From assembly GCF_036850765.1 (NCBI RefSeq), contig NC_089495.1, forward strand, positions 65,262,410-65,326,409: a stretch of DNA of 64,000 nucleotides, in the 5' to 3' direction. This stretch comes from Saccopteryx bilineata (taxonomy: Eukaryota > Chordata > Mammalia > Chiroptera > Emballonuridae). Numbering within the stretch: position 1 is the first letter of the stretch; the number at the start of each line of letters is the position of its first letter. Below the pieces are notes generated by a model, which did no database searches, was not told where the DNA came from, and worked only from the letters and a program-made list of their open reading frames with translations. Shown here piece after piece: positions 34,756 to 46,150 of the stretch. A program made the translations under genes and the position numbers.

Positions 34756-35612
34756 GTAAAAAATGCCATATGACCTGACTAAAAATGACTTGAATAGACA
34801 TTTTTCCAAATAAGTTTTATACAAAAATAAAAGACATGAGAAGATGTTCATGATCATTAATCATTAGGGGAATGTTAATTGCACATAATGAGATAACATT
34901 TCACTCACACATTTGAATGAGTATATTTGAAAAGACAGCAGATTGTAAGTGTTATTGAGGGTGAGGAGCAATGGGAAGGCTCACTCACTATCACTGGAAA
35001 TTTAAAAGGCTTCAACCACTTTGGAAAATAATTTTTTCAATTCCTCAAAATGAAAAAGATAGATATATGACTCAGAAAATCCACTCAAGTTTAAACCCAA
35101 GAGAAATAGAAACATGTCTATTCAAATAATTGTATATAAATGTTCATGACAAATTTTTATTAATAACCTAATAGTGGAAACAAAACAAAAGTCTATGCAC
35201 TGTTGAATGCATAAACACACTGTGGTTACTCACAAAATAAAAACAATTGGCCAAAAAAATGAAGTATTGATATATGCTATAACACAAATGAACCTTGAAA
35301 ACATGCTTTGTGAAAACAAATGTCACAAAGTCTTATATTGTACAATTTAATTTTTATAAAAGTTTCATAATAAGCGTATCTATTTAGATATGAAGTAAAT
35401 TAATGTTTTCCTAAGAATTGGGGGAGTCAGGTATTGGTGATTGGGGGTGGTGAAGTGATGGGAATAAGAGGAATACTAGCCACTATATATGTGGTGTTTT
35501 GAAAGGTAGTAAAAATACTCCAGACATATTTTATGGTGATGCTTTTGCAACCCTGTGACTGTAATAAATATGTATTGTACAATTTTATTTCAAATAATGC
35601 AAACTATCATCA
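34756..35612 (+). mobile_element. Ancient L1 3' end, sense
   Basis: A diverged ORF2 tail is visible: ACATGAGAAGATGTTCATGA, AATGAGATAACATTTCACTC, CCACTTTGGAAAATA, TAACCTAATAGTGGAAACAA. A 3' UTR (TTGGGGGAGTCAGG) and a poorly kept end follow. The order of these motifs matches L1 ORF2 and 3' UTR. It is heavily mutated. Confidence 0.82.
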
Positions 35613-36040
35613 GAAGTAAATTAAACACTTGTATTTAATACATGAAATTTTGCTTTATTTTAATTCTAAGGCAACTTTCAAGCAATTAATATTGTTTCTA
35701 CCAAGTTTTCCAATTGACCATTGTAATTTTAAATTAGCACTGGTGAAATTATTGAATTTAAATGACAATTATAAAAATGAAGGTTTATTGTAAAATAAAT
35801 GTATGAACTAGTAGTTGGTCCTGGACGAGGCAAGACTAAAATTTAGACTGAAATAAACTTACAGTCATTAAAAGAGTTGCTTATAATCTTGTATCTTGAG
35901 ACCCTCAGTCTAATGCCTAGACTCTATTCATTTGTTTATCCAATTCATTTCACTTTTTGTCAGAAGAAAGTATTGTTAAGATCTCCCTCAGATTCAGATT
36001 TGCATAGACAAAATAAAACAATAATATTTAAAATCATTAT
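35613..36040. other. Unassigned sequence
   Basis: No gene or repeat was recognised. Confidence 0.5.
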
Positions 36041-36054
36041 AAATTTTGCTAGGT

Positions 36055-36232
36055 GGTTTGACCTGTGGTACAGCGGATAAAGCGTTGACCTGAAATGCTG
36101 AGGTCCTAGGCTTGCCTGTTCAAGGTACATGTGAGAAACAACTATGAGTTGGTTCCCACCCTCTTCTCTGCTTTTTTTTCTTTCTTTCTTCTCTCTCTTT
36201 TAGAGATTTTATTAATAGTTAAATCTTAAAAA
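36055..36232 (+). mobile_element. Short tRNA-derived SINE, type C
   Basis: A 178-bp element starts GGTTTGACCTGTGGTACAGC and continues with GGATAAAGCGTTGACCTG, GGTACATGTGAGAAACAACT, a CTTTCTTTC run and a short A-rich end. It has an exact 14-bp target duplication, AAATTTTGCTAGGT, at 36041-36054 and 36233-36246. It lacks the type A body and the type B middle, so it is a separate, shorter SINE lineage and the only one in the window. Confidence 0.92.
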
Positions 36233-36246
36233 AAATTTTGCTAGGT

Positions 36247-37259
36247 TACATTAGGTAAAATTTGAGAAATGCTGGTATAAAATCCTCAATTTTTCTAGTC
36301 ACTTGCTTTGATTTGAATAGTGGGCTAATTGGGATGTATATCTATGTACTTTCCTCTTATTGACATAACAAAAAGGACAAGGACAGACAGACAAACATAG
36401 TGCTCTTTACACATAGAGTAGATGTTTTCATATCTGATCTGATAATCAAATTATTTTTTATAAAAGGTATTTGTTAGACTCACTCTTTTTTTGTTAAGTT
36501 TTTTCTTTTTTGAAAACTCAAGATACAAAAATTTACTTAGTATTTGTGGAGCTTTAATACAAAAAAAGTGAAACTCAGAACCAACAAAAATAATTAACTA
36601 TAATCAATGTTTTGAGAGACACTGAGCCCAGATATGTATGCGCTTGCAGAGGAATGTGATATTTCTGAATTGAAGGTTCTGGGCTACAGAGATAAAGAAA
36701 GCATGATGGGTCGCTCTGGACCACCAAGATTGTCAAATCCTAGCTCTCCAAAAATAATACTTAAGCAGTTTGAAAAAGTTTAAACTGTCTTAGAATTAAT
36801 TGTGAGATACTAAATTTGGAAAAATGAAACATTTTGGTATTTATTTAAATAGTGATTTGGGAAGTTTCTGCAATGAGCAATAAAATGAACAACTTTTATC
36901 TACCTGGTCAAGAGTTTCCCAGGTTTGTAAAGTTATGAATAATGGTGATGAAAATATTAGAATTGTACTTAAAAGAAGGCTAGGTAGAGAGCAAATCATG
37001 TTAATGTGGATATAGCTTGAGTGAGGTACACAGTTTGGGTTCACAGGATAAAAATAGTTTTTTGAGTATGAAAAATTAAAGGTTTAAATACAGAAACAGA
37101 TTCGATATATAGCTATTTTTTTGTACAGCATCATCAAGCAATGCAGAAACAAAGATATACTGAATATAATATATCAAAATATTCCACTAAATCATAGAAT
37201 TTGTCAGAAGACAGGTTTTTTCTAAATTGTTGTTGTTAACCTATGTACTCAGTACATTA
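36247..37259. other. Unassigned sequence
   Basis: No gene or repeat was recognised. Confidence 0.5.
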
Positions 37260-37605
37260 ATACCTCTATACACACCTGAGCCATCTACTTCACTTCTAGG
37301 AATATATACTAAGAATTCCAAATCACTAATTAAAAAGTATGCACCACCATGTTCATTGCATTGTTATTTACAATAGCCAAGATCTGGAAATAGCCTAAGT
37401 GTCCATCAGTGAACAAGTGGGTAAAATAGCTGTGATATGTTTACCATATGGACTATTACACAGCCATAAAAAAGAAGAAAAATTTACTTTTGCAACAGCA
37501 TGGATGGACTTTATTATGGAGATCATTATTCTAAGTGGAGTAAACCAAGAAGAGAAAGACAAATACCATATGATCTCACTTATATGTGGAATCTAATGAA
37601 CACAA

Positions 37606-39726
37606 TCTCAAGGATGGTTCAACATACGCAAAACGGTTAACGTAATACACCATATCAACAAAACAAAGAACAAAAACCACATGATCTTATCAATAGATGC
37701 AGAAAAGGCTTTTGATAAAATACAACACAATTTTATGTTTAAGACTCTCAACAAAATGGGTATAGAAGGAAAATATCTCAACATGATAAAGGCCATATAT
37801 GATAAACCATCAGCCAACATCCTATTAAACGGCATAAAACTGAGGACTTTCTACCTTAAATCAGGAACAAGACAGGGTTGTCCACTCTCTCCACTCTTAT
37901 TCAACGTGGTGCTAGAAGTTCTGGCCAGAGCAATCAGACAAGACAAAGAAATAAAAGGCATCCATATCGGAAAAGAAGAAGTAAAGCTATCACTTTTTGC
38001 TGATGATATGATCCTATACATCGAAAACCCGAAGGACTCCACAAAAAGATTATTAGAAACAATAAACCAATACAGTAAGGTCGCAGGATACAAAATTAAC
38101 ATACAAAAGTCCATAGCCTTTCTATATGCCAACAATGAAATATTAGAAAACGAACTCAAAAAAATAATCCCCTTCACGATTGCAACAAAAAAAATAAAAT
38201 ACCTAGGAATAAACATAACAAAGAACGTAAAGGACCTATATAATGAAAATTACAAAGCATTGTTAAGGGAAATCGAAAAAGATACAATGAGATGGAAAAA
38301 TATTCCTTGTTCTTGGATAGGAAGAATAAATATAATCAAAATGGCCATATTACCCAAAGCAATATACAAATTTAATGCAATTCCCATCAAAATCCCTATG
38401 AGATTTTTTAAAGAAATGGAACAAAAAATCATCAGATTTATATGGAACTATAAAAAACCCCGAATAGCCAAAACAATCCTAAGGAAAAAGAATGAAGCTG
38501 GGGGCATTACAATACCTGACTTTAAACTATATTATAGGGCCACGATAATCAAAACAGCATGGTATTGGCAGAAAAATAGACACTCAGACCAATAGAACAG
38601 AATAGAAAGCCCAGAAATAAAACCACATATATATGGTCAAATAATCTTTGATAAAGGGGCCAACAACACACAATGGAGAAAAGAAAGCCTCTTCAACAAA
38701 TGGTGTTGGGAAAACTGGAAAGCCACATGCAAAAGAATGAAACTCGACTACAGCCTGTCCCCGTGTACTAAAATTAATTCAAAATGGATCAAAGACCTAA
38801 ATATAAGACCTGAAACAATAAAGTACATAGAAGAAGACATAGGTACTAAAATCATGGACCTGGGTTTTAAAGAACATTTTATGAACTTGACTCCAATGGC
38901 AAGAGAAGTGAAGGCAAAGATAAATGAATGGGACTACATCAGAATTAAAAGTTTTTGCTCAGCAAGAGAAACTGATATCAAAATAAACAGACAGCCAACT
39001 ATATGGGAACTGATATTTTCAAACGACAGCTCAGATAAGGGCCTAATATCCAAAATTTACAAAGAACTCATAAAACTCAACAACAAACAAACAAGCAATC
39101 CAATAAAAAAATGGGAAGAGGACATGAACAGACACTTCTCCCAGGAAGAGATACAAATGGCCAACAGATATATAAAAAGATGCTCAGCTTCATTAGTTAT
39201 TAGAGAAATGCAAATCAAAACTACAATGAGATACCACCTCACTCCTGTTAGATTAGCTATTATCAACAAGACGGGTAATAGCAAATGTTGGAGAGGCTGT
39301 GGAGAAAAAGGAACCCTCATTCACTGTTGGTGGGACTGTAAAGTAGTACAACCATTATGGAGGAAAGTATGGTGGTTCCTCAAAAAACTGCAAATAGAAC
39401 TACCTTATGACCCAGCAATCCCTCTACTGGGTATATACCCCAAAACCTCAGAAACATTGATACGTGAAGACACATGTAGCCCCATGTTCATTGCAGCACT
39501 GTTCACAGTGGCCAAGACATGGAAACAACCAAAAAGCCCTTCAATAGAAGACTGGATAAAGAAGATGTGGCACATATACACTATGGAATACTACTCAGTC
39601 ATAAGAAATGATGACATCAGATCATTTACAGCAAAATGGTGGGATCTTGATAACATTATAAGGAGTGAAATAAGCAAATCAGAAAAAAACAAGAACTACA
39701 TGATTCCATACATTGGTGGAACATAA
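37606..39726 (+). pseudogene. L1 ORF2 fragment (RT core to C-terminus), one nonsense codon
   Basis: One reading frame runs the whole length. It opens in the RT domain ([20 protein letters not shown]) and passes the first catalytic region SIDAEKAFD (near 37687). The [13 protein letters not shown] motif follows near 37868 and the [12 protein letters not shown] catalytic motif near 37996. The thumb and C-terminal domain come next, then the Cys-rich zinc-knuckle-like region ([19 protein letters not shown], near 39284-39340). It ends at TAA 39724-39726. A single in-frame TAG at 38593-38595 replaces the conserved Trp after the NRHSDQ motif. The endonuclease domain and the start are absent through 5' truncation, so the fragment cannot mobilise itself. 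ORF2p is the enzyme that supplies retrotransposition activity to L1 and, in trans, to the SINEs seen here. Confidence 0.96.
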
Positions 39727-40006
39727 AAATGAGACTAAGAGACATGGACAAGAGTGTGGTGGTTACCAAGGGTGGGGGGGAGGGAGGACATGGGAGGGAG
39801 GGAGGGAGAGAGTTAGGGGGAGGGGGAGGGGCACAGAGAACTAGATAGAGGGTGACGGAGGACAATCTGACTTTGGGCGAGGGGTTTGCAACATAATGTG
39901 ATGACAAAATAACCTAGACATGTTTTCTTTGAATATATGTACCCTGATTTATTAATGTCATCCCATTACCATTAATAAAAATTTATTAAAAATTGAAAAA
40001 AAAAAA
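37607..40006 (+). mobile_element. Young 5'-truncated L1
   Basis: A 2.4-kb copy starts within the RT domain of ORF2 and runs through the 3' UTR and poly-A tail. Its flanks GAACACAAT (37598-37606) and GAACAAAAT (40007-40015) differ by one base and form the probable target duplication. Near-identity with 1-447 and an ORF2 frame open apart from one stop mark it as recent. Confidence 0.93.
39769..39831 (+). repeat. G-rich tract in L1 3' UTR
   Basis: This is the same G-quadruplex-like tract as at 214-273, in the matching position of this young L1 copy, with runs of 3-7 G separated by A, GA or short spacers. Confidence 0.8.
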
Positions 40007-40391
40007 GAACAAAATAGAAACAGAAGAAGGGTCACTCAAAACAGCTTTCAGAGGAAAAGGAAAAAAGGAAACTGAATCAAGGTGAAGGAAATTGCCAAAC
40101 CATATATACATCACACATAGGTACAGACAACAGAGTAGCAATAACCAGAAGGTAAGAAGGTGTAAAGGTAGAAGGAGGGGGGGCCAAGGGAGAGAAATGC
40201 GAGTGGAAAGAGACTTTGCATGAGGTGTGGAGGGCATGATGTGGTGTGTAGGTGGTGTTGTTATATAGAGTGAAACACTTAAAAACCATGTCAACACAAT
40301 AAATTAAAAAACAAAGAAAAATGTAAAAATAATATATAATTTATAATATATTATATATATAATTATATATATATAAATAATTATATATATA

Positions 40392-40958
40392 TGGTCTACC
40401 GGAAAGTTCTGTCCGTTTCTATCACAACAAGTTCTGTCCGTTTCTATCACATAAGCACATGCTTATTTGGCACATGTGTGCCTCTCTATTTTTATCACTT
40501 AATGTATACATACTGATGTAGCAAATTAACTTAAACAAAGTTGATTCATGTTATTCTTATGTGTGAAGCGATAGTGTACCCATGGCTACTGATAAAGTTT
40601 ATTTACGCCACTGTAATTTTTACTAATTTCAACAAGGAAGAAATGCTACAGAAGTATGTCTGTCACATCCACCATATTCCCCGGATTTAGCACCCTCCGA
40701 CTATCACTTGTTTTTGTCCTTACAAAATTTTTTGAAGGGCAAAAATTCAAAAATGAAGGAGATATCAAACAAGCACTGGTTCAATTTTTTGCATCAAAAG
40801 ATAAAACATTTTTCAAAAATGGAATATACAAATTGCCTTCACGCTGGCAAGAAATCATTAATGATAATGGCAATTATATTATTTAATAAAGTTTATTGAT
40901 GGTAGAAAAAATTTGCATTTTGTTTTATTCCAAAAACGTACAGAACTTTCCGGTAGAC

Positions 40959-40960
<2 letters not shown>
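40392..40960 (+). mobile_element. Internally deleted mariner transposon
   Basis: The terminal inverted repeats TGGTCTACCGGAAAGTTCTG (left) and CAGAACTTTCCGGTAGACCA (right) match perfectly over 20 bases. TA lies on each side (40390-40391 and 40961-40962), as expected for Tc1/mariner. Length is 569 bp against about 1.3 kb for a complete mariner. A transposase remnant keeps the N- and C-terminal ends but lacks the middle. AAGTTCTGTCCGTTTCTATC is directly repeated just inside the left end (about 40404-40450). Mobility would have required a transposase from elsewhere. Confidence 0.95.
40582..40886 (+). pseudogene. Mariner transposase remnant (N- and C-termini only)
   Basis: The ATG at 40582 opens a mariner-like N-terminus that runs FQQGRNATE (about 40627-40653) and would form the DNA-binding domain. 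It is fused directly to the C-terminal catalytic segment containing SPDLAPSDYHLF (from about 40675). That segment bears the last Asp of the DDD triad and is followed by SRWQEIINDNGNYI and a stop at 40884-40886. A TAA at 40624-40626 and a single-base frameshift around 40738-40750 break it further. The first two catalytic aspartates are lost in the deletion. Mariner transposases cut and paste the element at TA sites. This one is inactive. Confidence 0.92.
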
Positions 40961-40999
<39 letters not shown>

Positions 41000-41012
41000 A
41001 TACACACACATA
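40961..41012. repeat. (CA)n microsatellite
   Basis: A slightly interrupted CA run directly abuts the right TIR of the mariner element. Confidence 0.95.
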
Positions 41013-42966
41013 TAGTATAAATGATTTTAAATCAATAAAGCTTAGTTTACTTAATACAAATGTGAGATACACTGAATGACACAATAGACTGTGGAAGTAG
41101 ACTTTAATTACAGATTGCCCATATAAATTATTATGAAGAGCGCTCCATAAAAACTTATGGATTGACTGAATGACACAAAAATTGTAAGTCAAACTTCAAA
41201 TGTCCATTTCAGAAAATGTTTCAATACACATAAAAGCTCTTCTCAGATTTTTGGTTTATAAAATACAAATATTAAACACTTCACCTTTTAGAATTTTGCT
41301 GTCATTATTGTTTTTTAATTTTTTAAAAGTGTGATAGTATAGGTTACATGTAAACTAGCATGCTAACTGAAGAATAGAGGCATGGCAGAGTTAAATGGAG
41401 CTACAACTGCTCCATTTACTGGGTAAAATTCCATTTACCCAGCTCTGAAATTTTTCTAATTTTATCCTTGGAACTCCACAATTAGTGTTTCCCCAAACAT
41501 CTCTCATGGTTGCATTATCCTGTCTTTCCCCTTCACTTCTCCATTTCCATATGTGTGGAGAACTAATTTGATTCAGTCAGCATTAGATTCAACTGAGATG
41601 GTGATGTGAAAAACATGGGAAAGTGGAAAGTAAAAAGATATTACAGAAACAAAGCGTTCAAAGCAGAGCTGTAAATATGTAACAGCTGTTGCAGCATAGC
41701 ACTGACCAATGTGTGAGAGGTCAAAAACTGTCCTGGAGGCAGAACTCAAAAAAACAACTAATATGGAATCCAGTTCCACAGACGAGGGGCAGTGTATGTC
41801 ATTATAAATATGGGGAATAGTCATTTGTAGTTACTAAAATGATGTAGTCATATTAGCACTGCAGAGATAAGCATTTTGTAATAGGAGCTTCTCTAAAACA
41901 TATAGTGATTTTTATATAAAGTAAAAGGTTATATTTAAATTACATTTTTTTATGTTTGAGCAAAGTAACTCCATTATCTCTGATACAGCAAACTCTAAAA
42001 TGCATTTTCTGCTTCATTGCAATTCACTGCAAATGGCCCAGATCAACATTCTGAAATTTTAAGTAGATTCTTCCTTCTAATAGGATTTAGCTACAGACTT
42101 CAATATCCAAATTTCCTCCTCAGTGAACAATAGCTCAGAGTTAAAATATTAAATAGACTAAATATTAAACACAGAGTTTCTCTAAGGTCATATATTATAA
42201 CACAAACTGCTTTGGGGGAAAAAGGGGGGGGAAAGAAAGATTAACTGCTGGGTCGTCAATTTCATCATTTTGACCTCTCCGGTGTGAAGTATTTATTTAA
42301 TAGTTTAACTCATTGTTTACTTTATAGAAATAATATGCTGGCAGATTAATCTTCTGATGTGCATGAGGTACTAATGTAATATAGATTTATTTATTTTATT
42401 GTTTATTTAATATTACCTATCTACCTACCTACTTGTCTATTATCCATATGTGCTGTAATACCTACAGCTTTAGAATGCTGTCAGACAGACTTATAGAAGG
42501 GCCAGGAAGTAAAGCCATAGTCTCTACATGCAATTCTAGTGGACCTGCTGCAGATATGCACAGTACCTGGCTGTGGAGAAATTGTGCATCTTGGAACCAG
42601 GGAGAGTTGGCTCAGACAATTAGGAAAGTACCTCAACTTTTTGATGCTGATATTCTCATCTGCTGAATGAGCTTAAAAGTCCATGCCTTTTTTTCTTTTC
42701 TGGTTGGAATTTAATCTACATAATGTAAGGAATCTAATAAAGGGTTTGGAAAAGGTTGGGGAGCCAGTAATGTTAATCCTTTTCATTGGTCTTATACCTT
42801 ACATGTCAGAGAATGAGAAAGTAATATTAAAATTACCTCAATTTTAGAAGTTTATTCATAATACCTGAACAAAAATTATCCAAACACTAATTCAAATGAG
42901 ATAAAAATATATTTATAAAACTTTTTCAAATGTGGTTCTAGAAGCAGATGTTAAAAAGTAGTAAAA
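41013..42966. other. Unassigned sequence
   Basis: No gene or known element was recognised. It contains the three-way-junction palindrome at 41386-41447. A short (CTAC)n run lies at about 42420-42432. Confidence 0.5.
41386..41447. repeat. Compact three-way-junction palindrome
   Basis: Two perfect hairpins stand back to back with no spacer. The first is TAAATGGAGC (41392-41401) pairing with GCTCCATTTA (41409-41418), loop 7. The second is CTGGGTAAA (41419-41427) pairing with TTTACCCAG (41434-41442), loop 6. An outer stem, CAGAG (41386-41390) with CTCTG (41443-41447), encloses both. The two hairpins share TCCATTTAC. No target duplication or known MITE terminus was seen. Confidence 0.9.
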
Positions 42967-42975
42967 AATATATAG

Positions 42976-43155
42976 CGTGACCAAGTGGTGGCGCAGTGGA
43001 TAGAGTGTCAGACTGGGATGCAGACGACCCAGGTTCGAGGCCCCGAGGTCGCCAGCTTGAGCACAGGCTCATCTGGTTTGAGCAAAAAGCTCACCAGCTT
43101 GGACCCAAGGTCGCTCGAGCAAGGGGTTACTCAGTCTGCTGTAGCCCCCCCAAAT
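42976..43155 (+). mobile_element. tRNA-derived SINE, type B, tailless, with TSD
   Basis: The head TGACCAAGTGGTGGCGCAGT and the first half of the type B body are present. The copy stops after TCTGCTGTAGCCCC, without the CT-rich region or A-tail. AATATATAG flanks it exactly at 42967-42975 and 43156-43164, which suggests the insertion itself lacked a tail. Confidence 0.88.
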
Positions 43156-43389
43156 AATATATAGAATAAAATATTAAATAGCAAAACTAGTTATAGGAAA
43201 AGAGAAAAGTCCTAACAGCTTTAAAGTATGTTTGATAAAATGGAGGTAATTTGCACTTATTAAATTAGAAAACTACATTTTTTTTTATTTTGGCAATTGA
43301 TGATCATGTGCTCTATTATAACCCTCAATATTATAACTTTATACAACATTTATACAATATTTATGCATGTTTACACCTTATTAGTTTAT

Positions 43390-43543
43390 TTATTATTATT
43401 ATAGTTATTTTAGAAAGAGGCCCGGAGAGGGAGATACAGCAACATTGAACTACTCCTGTCTATGACCTGACCAGGGAATTGAACCAGCAACCTCTGCACT
43501 CCCGGACTGTGCTCCAACCAACCAAGCTATCTGGCCAGGGCTT
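43390..43543 (-). mobile_element. Diverged tRNA-derived SINE head
   Basis: On the minus strand GCCCTGGCCAGATAGCTTGG, the B-box-like GGTTCAATTCCCTGGTCAGG and a short body are visible. It is tRNA-related but differs from types A, B and C in the anticodon-arm region. It is old. Confidence 0.75.
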
Positions 43544-43564
43544 AATTTTTATTGATTTTTAAAA

Positions 43565-43700
43565 TAGCTCATTGGCTGAGCAATGGAGCGATGGCTCCAT
43601 ATGGGCAGAGCATCACTCCATAGAGGGCTTGCAGGGTAGATCTTCATCAGGGCACATGCGGAAGTCTATCTCTCTCTCTCCCTGCTTCTTATTTAAAAAA
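43565..43700 (+). mobile_element. Type A SINE, 3' half only
   Basis: GGCTGAGCAATGGAGCGATGG, ATGGGCAGAGCATCACTCC and GGGCACATGCGGAAGTCTAT match the distal body of type A SINEs. The tRNA head is missing. An A-rich tail ends it at about 43700. Confidence 0.82.
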
Positions 43701-43714
43701 ATTAATTAATAAAT

Positions 43715-44075
43715 AAATTACAGTCTCTATTCAGTATTATATTGTATTAGTTTCAGATGTACAACATAGTGGTTAGACAATCATAATACTTCTTGCAAAG
43801 TGTTCCCCACCCCAATATTTTTAGTGCCTGATTGGGCTTCATGTATAGTTATTATAATATTATTGACTATATTTTCTATGCTGTATATTGCATCTTGATG
43901 ACTATTTTGTAACAACCAGTCTATACTTCTTAATCCCTTTACATTTTTTCCAATCCCCCATCTCCCTTCCCTTTGCCAACCATCAGTCTGTTCTCTATAT
44001 TTATGAGTCTATTTCTGTTTTATTTGCTTGTTTATATTATTCTTTAGATTGCATATATAAGTAAAATTATATATA
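43715..44075 (-). mobile_element. Old L1 3' UTR, antisense
   Basis: TTAGTTTCAGATGTACAACA, GATTATCTAACCAC-like and ATCCCCCATCTCCCTTCCC motifs are the reverse complement of old L1 3' UTR sequence. The sense counterpart is at about 30540-30690 (GTACACCTAAAACTAATATA). Confidence 0.8.
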
Positions 44076-44079
44076 AACT

Positions 44080-46150
44080 TTACTAACAATTTAGTGCCAT
44101 CACTTACATAGTGACTTTTTAGATATTCTCAAATTGAATTTACAATGACCTTAATTTTTTATGTTGCTTAGGACACCTCATATTACATTGTCTACGAATA
44201 ATATACCTGCTGTTCTACTGTGCTCATCTATTGTATAAACTCACAGAGGGAGGGAACACGTCAAGCCAGATTAATCTCAATTCTTTCAAGTCACTGAGAA
44301 TAAAGACTCATGTATAGCTTCATATATAGTAAGGACTAGACCAACTCCTGATTTCCCTTTGTCTTTTTTCTATAGCTTATAAATTTCCATTTGATATTAT
44401 TATTTTCTCTTGCTTTTGGATCTTGGTCAAATCTACTTTGAAAGAAATGTTAAAAGAACATTCATTCCAAAAGGGTCCTCGAACTCTTCATGTAAATTGA
44501 CTCACCACTTTTCAAGACATCTGATTTATCTTCACTTCCTCATATGACTTTGTCTAGTTGTAAGATTTTATAAATGTGTATGATAAAGAAATTAATAAAA
44601 TTAAGTAGACAGGAAGAGTTAATAAGCATATTCTGGAAGCAAGAACTGGCTTTTCCTGAATAGTATACTCTGCATACCATATTTGTTTATGACTATGACT
44701 TTAGCAATTCCACAATATAAATAATCTATAGGAGACTCACAAACACATAATTTAAAATGCAATCCAGATGGTGCCTTGGAGTTCTAAACTATTACAAAAA
44801 GTCATCATCCAGGCCATGATCAGCTATTATAAGAACAGAAACATTGAAAAGAAACAATTACTTTAGAGATTATGTAAAATAATTATTGTGCCTAATAAAC
44901 TATTCTGATTTTGCAACATTAATTTATATTATAATTGCTTTAAAATTTATGTTATTTGTTAAAACTTAGTTAATGAAATTTTAGTGTACATCATTTAATC
45001 ATATGATGTATAATGATGTTTAAAGTATTTAATTGATGGAGTATTATTATTTTTAGTAAAACAAATGTTCTTCCTTATCATTGTTTTATTTTAGATGTTA
45101 TTTGAAACATTCAAGCCCAGTCTATTTACTTCCTTATAATTAAACAACATTTAATACTATTCTCTCTCTCTTTCTCACCAAATAATAATAGACACATTAG
45201 TATTGAATTAAATATCTTATGTGTGCTAATATTGTATTCAATTTTCCATTATTCACTTTTCAGCTACATAATTTTAGTATTGCATACATTTTAACTATTG
45301 AATTTTAGAAAATTGCATAATGATTGTTAATTATATGTCCCTACTAAGATAATTTAATTTTTATTATGCAAAAATATTGCAATTAGTACAATAAACCAAA
45401 TAAAAACTTTAAAATATTTTGTGTGATGCAAAAATTATGTTGATAAACAATACAGTTAACAGTAAGAGAGGGGCAACAAATAATCCCACTGTTAACATTT
45501 GTATTGCTGGGAAACACTTTTTTTCCCTCTTGGATTTTTCATAATAAACTTAGACTATCTCTTTATTATATACAATCATCAGTCTTAAAATAAACAAGAT
45601 AATTACAACTATATGTTAGTTATCTCAGTTTTGTTAATATTTGAGATTATGACAACAGCACTGTTACATGTGATTGGTGAGTCACCAAAGATTTTCCAAA
45701 ATTATACATTTGTTCTAGTTGAGCAAAGTAATAATTCCTACAGTAGGGTATACACAAAAAAATCTCAAAGGCTTTGCTGCATGGTGTGTGTGTACATGTG
45801 TGTGTGTGAGAGAGTTTGTGTGTGTTTGTGTGTGTTCCTACACAAGTAAATTTACCTTTATTTTATAGCATGTAAATTTATACATATTTTTACCTTGCCA
45901 TTTTTTAGTTGGTCTGAATAAAAAGATAAAATTAATTTTGTGCAATTTTTATTTGTCTAGAAAAGTGATGAACAATTTTTTTTCTATTCTTGAAAATGAT
46001 ATCCATTAAATTCCTTAATTTTGTTTGTTTGAAATACAAACTTGGAAAACAAATCAAAGCATATATGCACATTAACTGTAATAAAAATAATTGTTTTCAA
46101 AAAGAAGCAAAATAGAACAAATGGGGTAAAAAAGAGCTATTAAAATAGTA
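44080..46150. other. Unassigned AT-rich sequence
   Basis: No gene was recognised. 44225-44310 (ACTCACAGAGGGAGGGAACA) weakly suggests an LINE2 tail, which I cannot confirm. A (GT)n tract lies at 45787-45836. Confidence 0.45.
45787..45836. repeat. Interrupted (GT)n microsatellite
   Basis: GT runs are broken by ACAT, GAGAGAG and TTT. Confidence 0.92.

Larger units (their letters stand above)
37260..40325 (+). mobile_element. Old L1 3' end, split by a younger L1
   Basis: The left part (37260-37606) encodes a decayed ORF2 C-terminus (CACTTCTAGGAATATATAC, CAATAGCCAAGATCTGGAA, ATGGATGGACTTTATTATGG). The right part (40007-40325) is its 3' UTR and A-rich end (GAACAAAATAGAAACAGAAG). Joined, the two parts read as one continuous L1 tail, so the intervening 2.4 kb is a later insertion. 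Confidence 0.88.
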
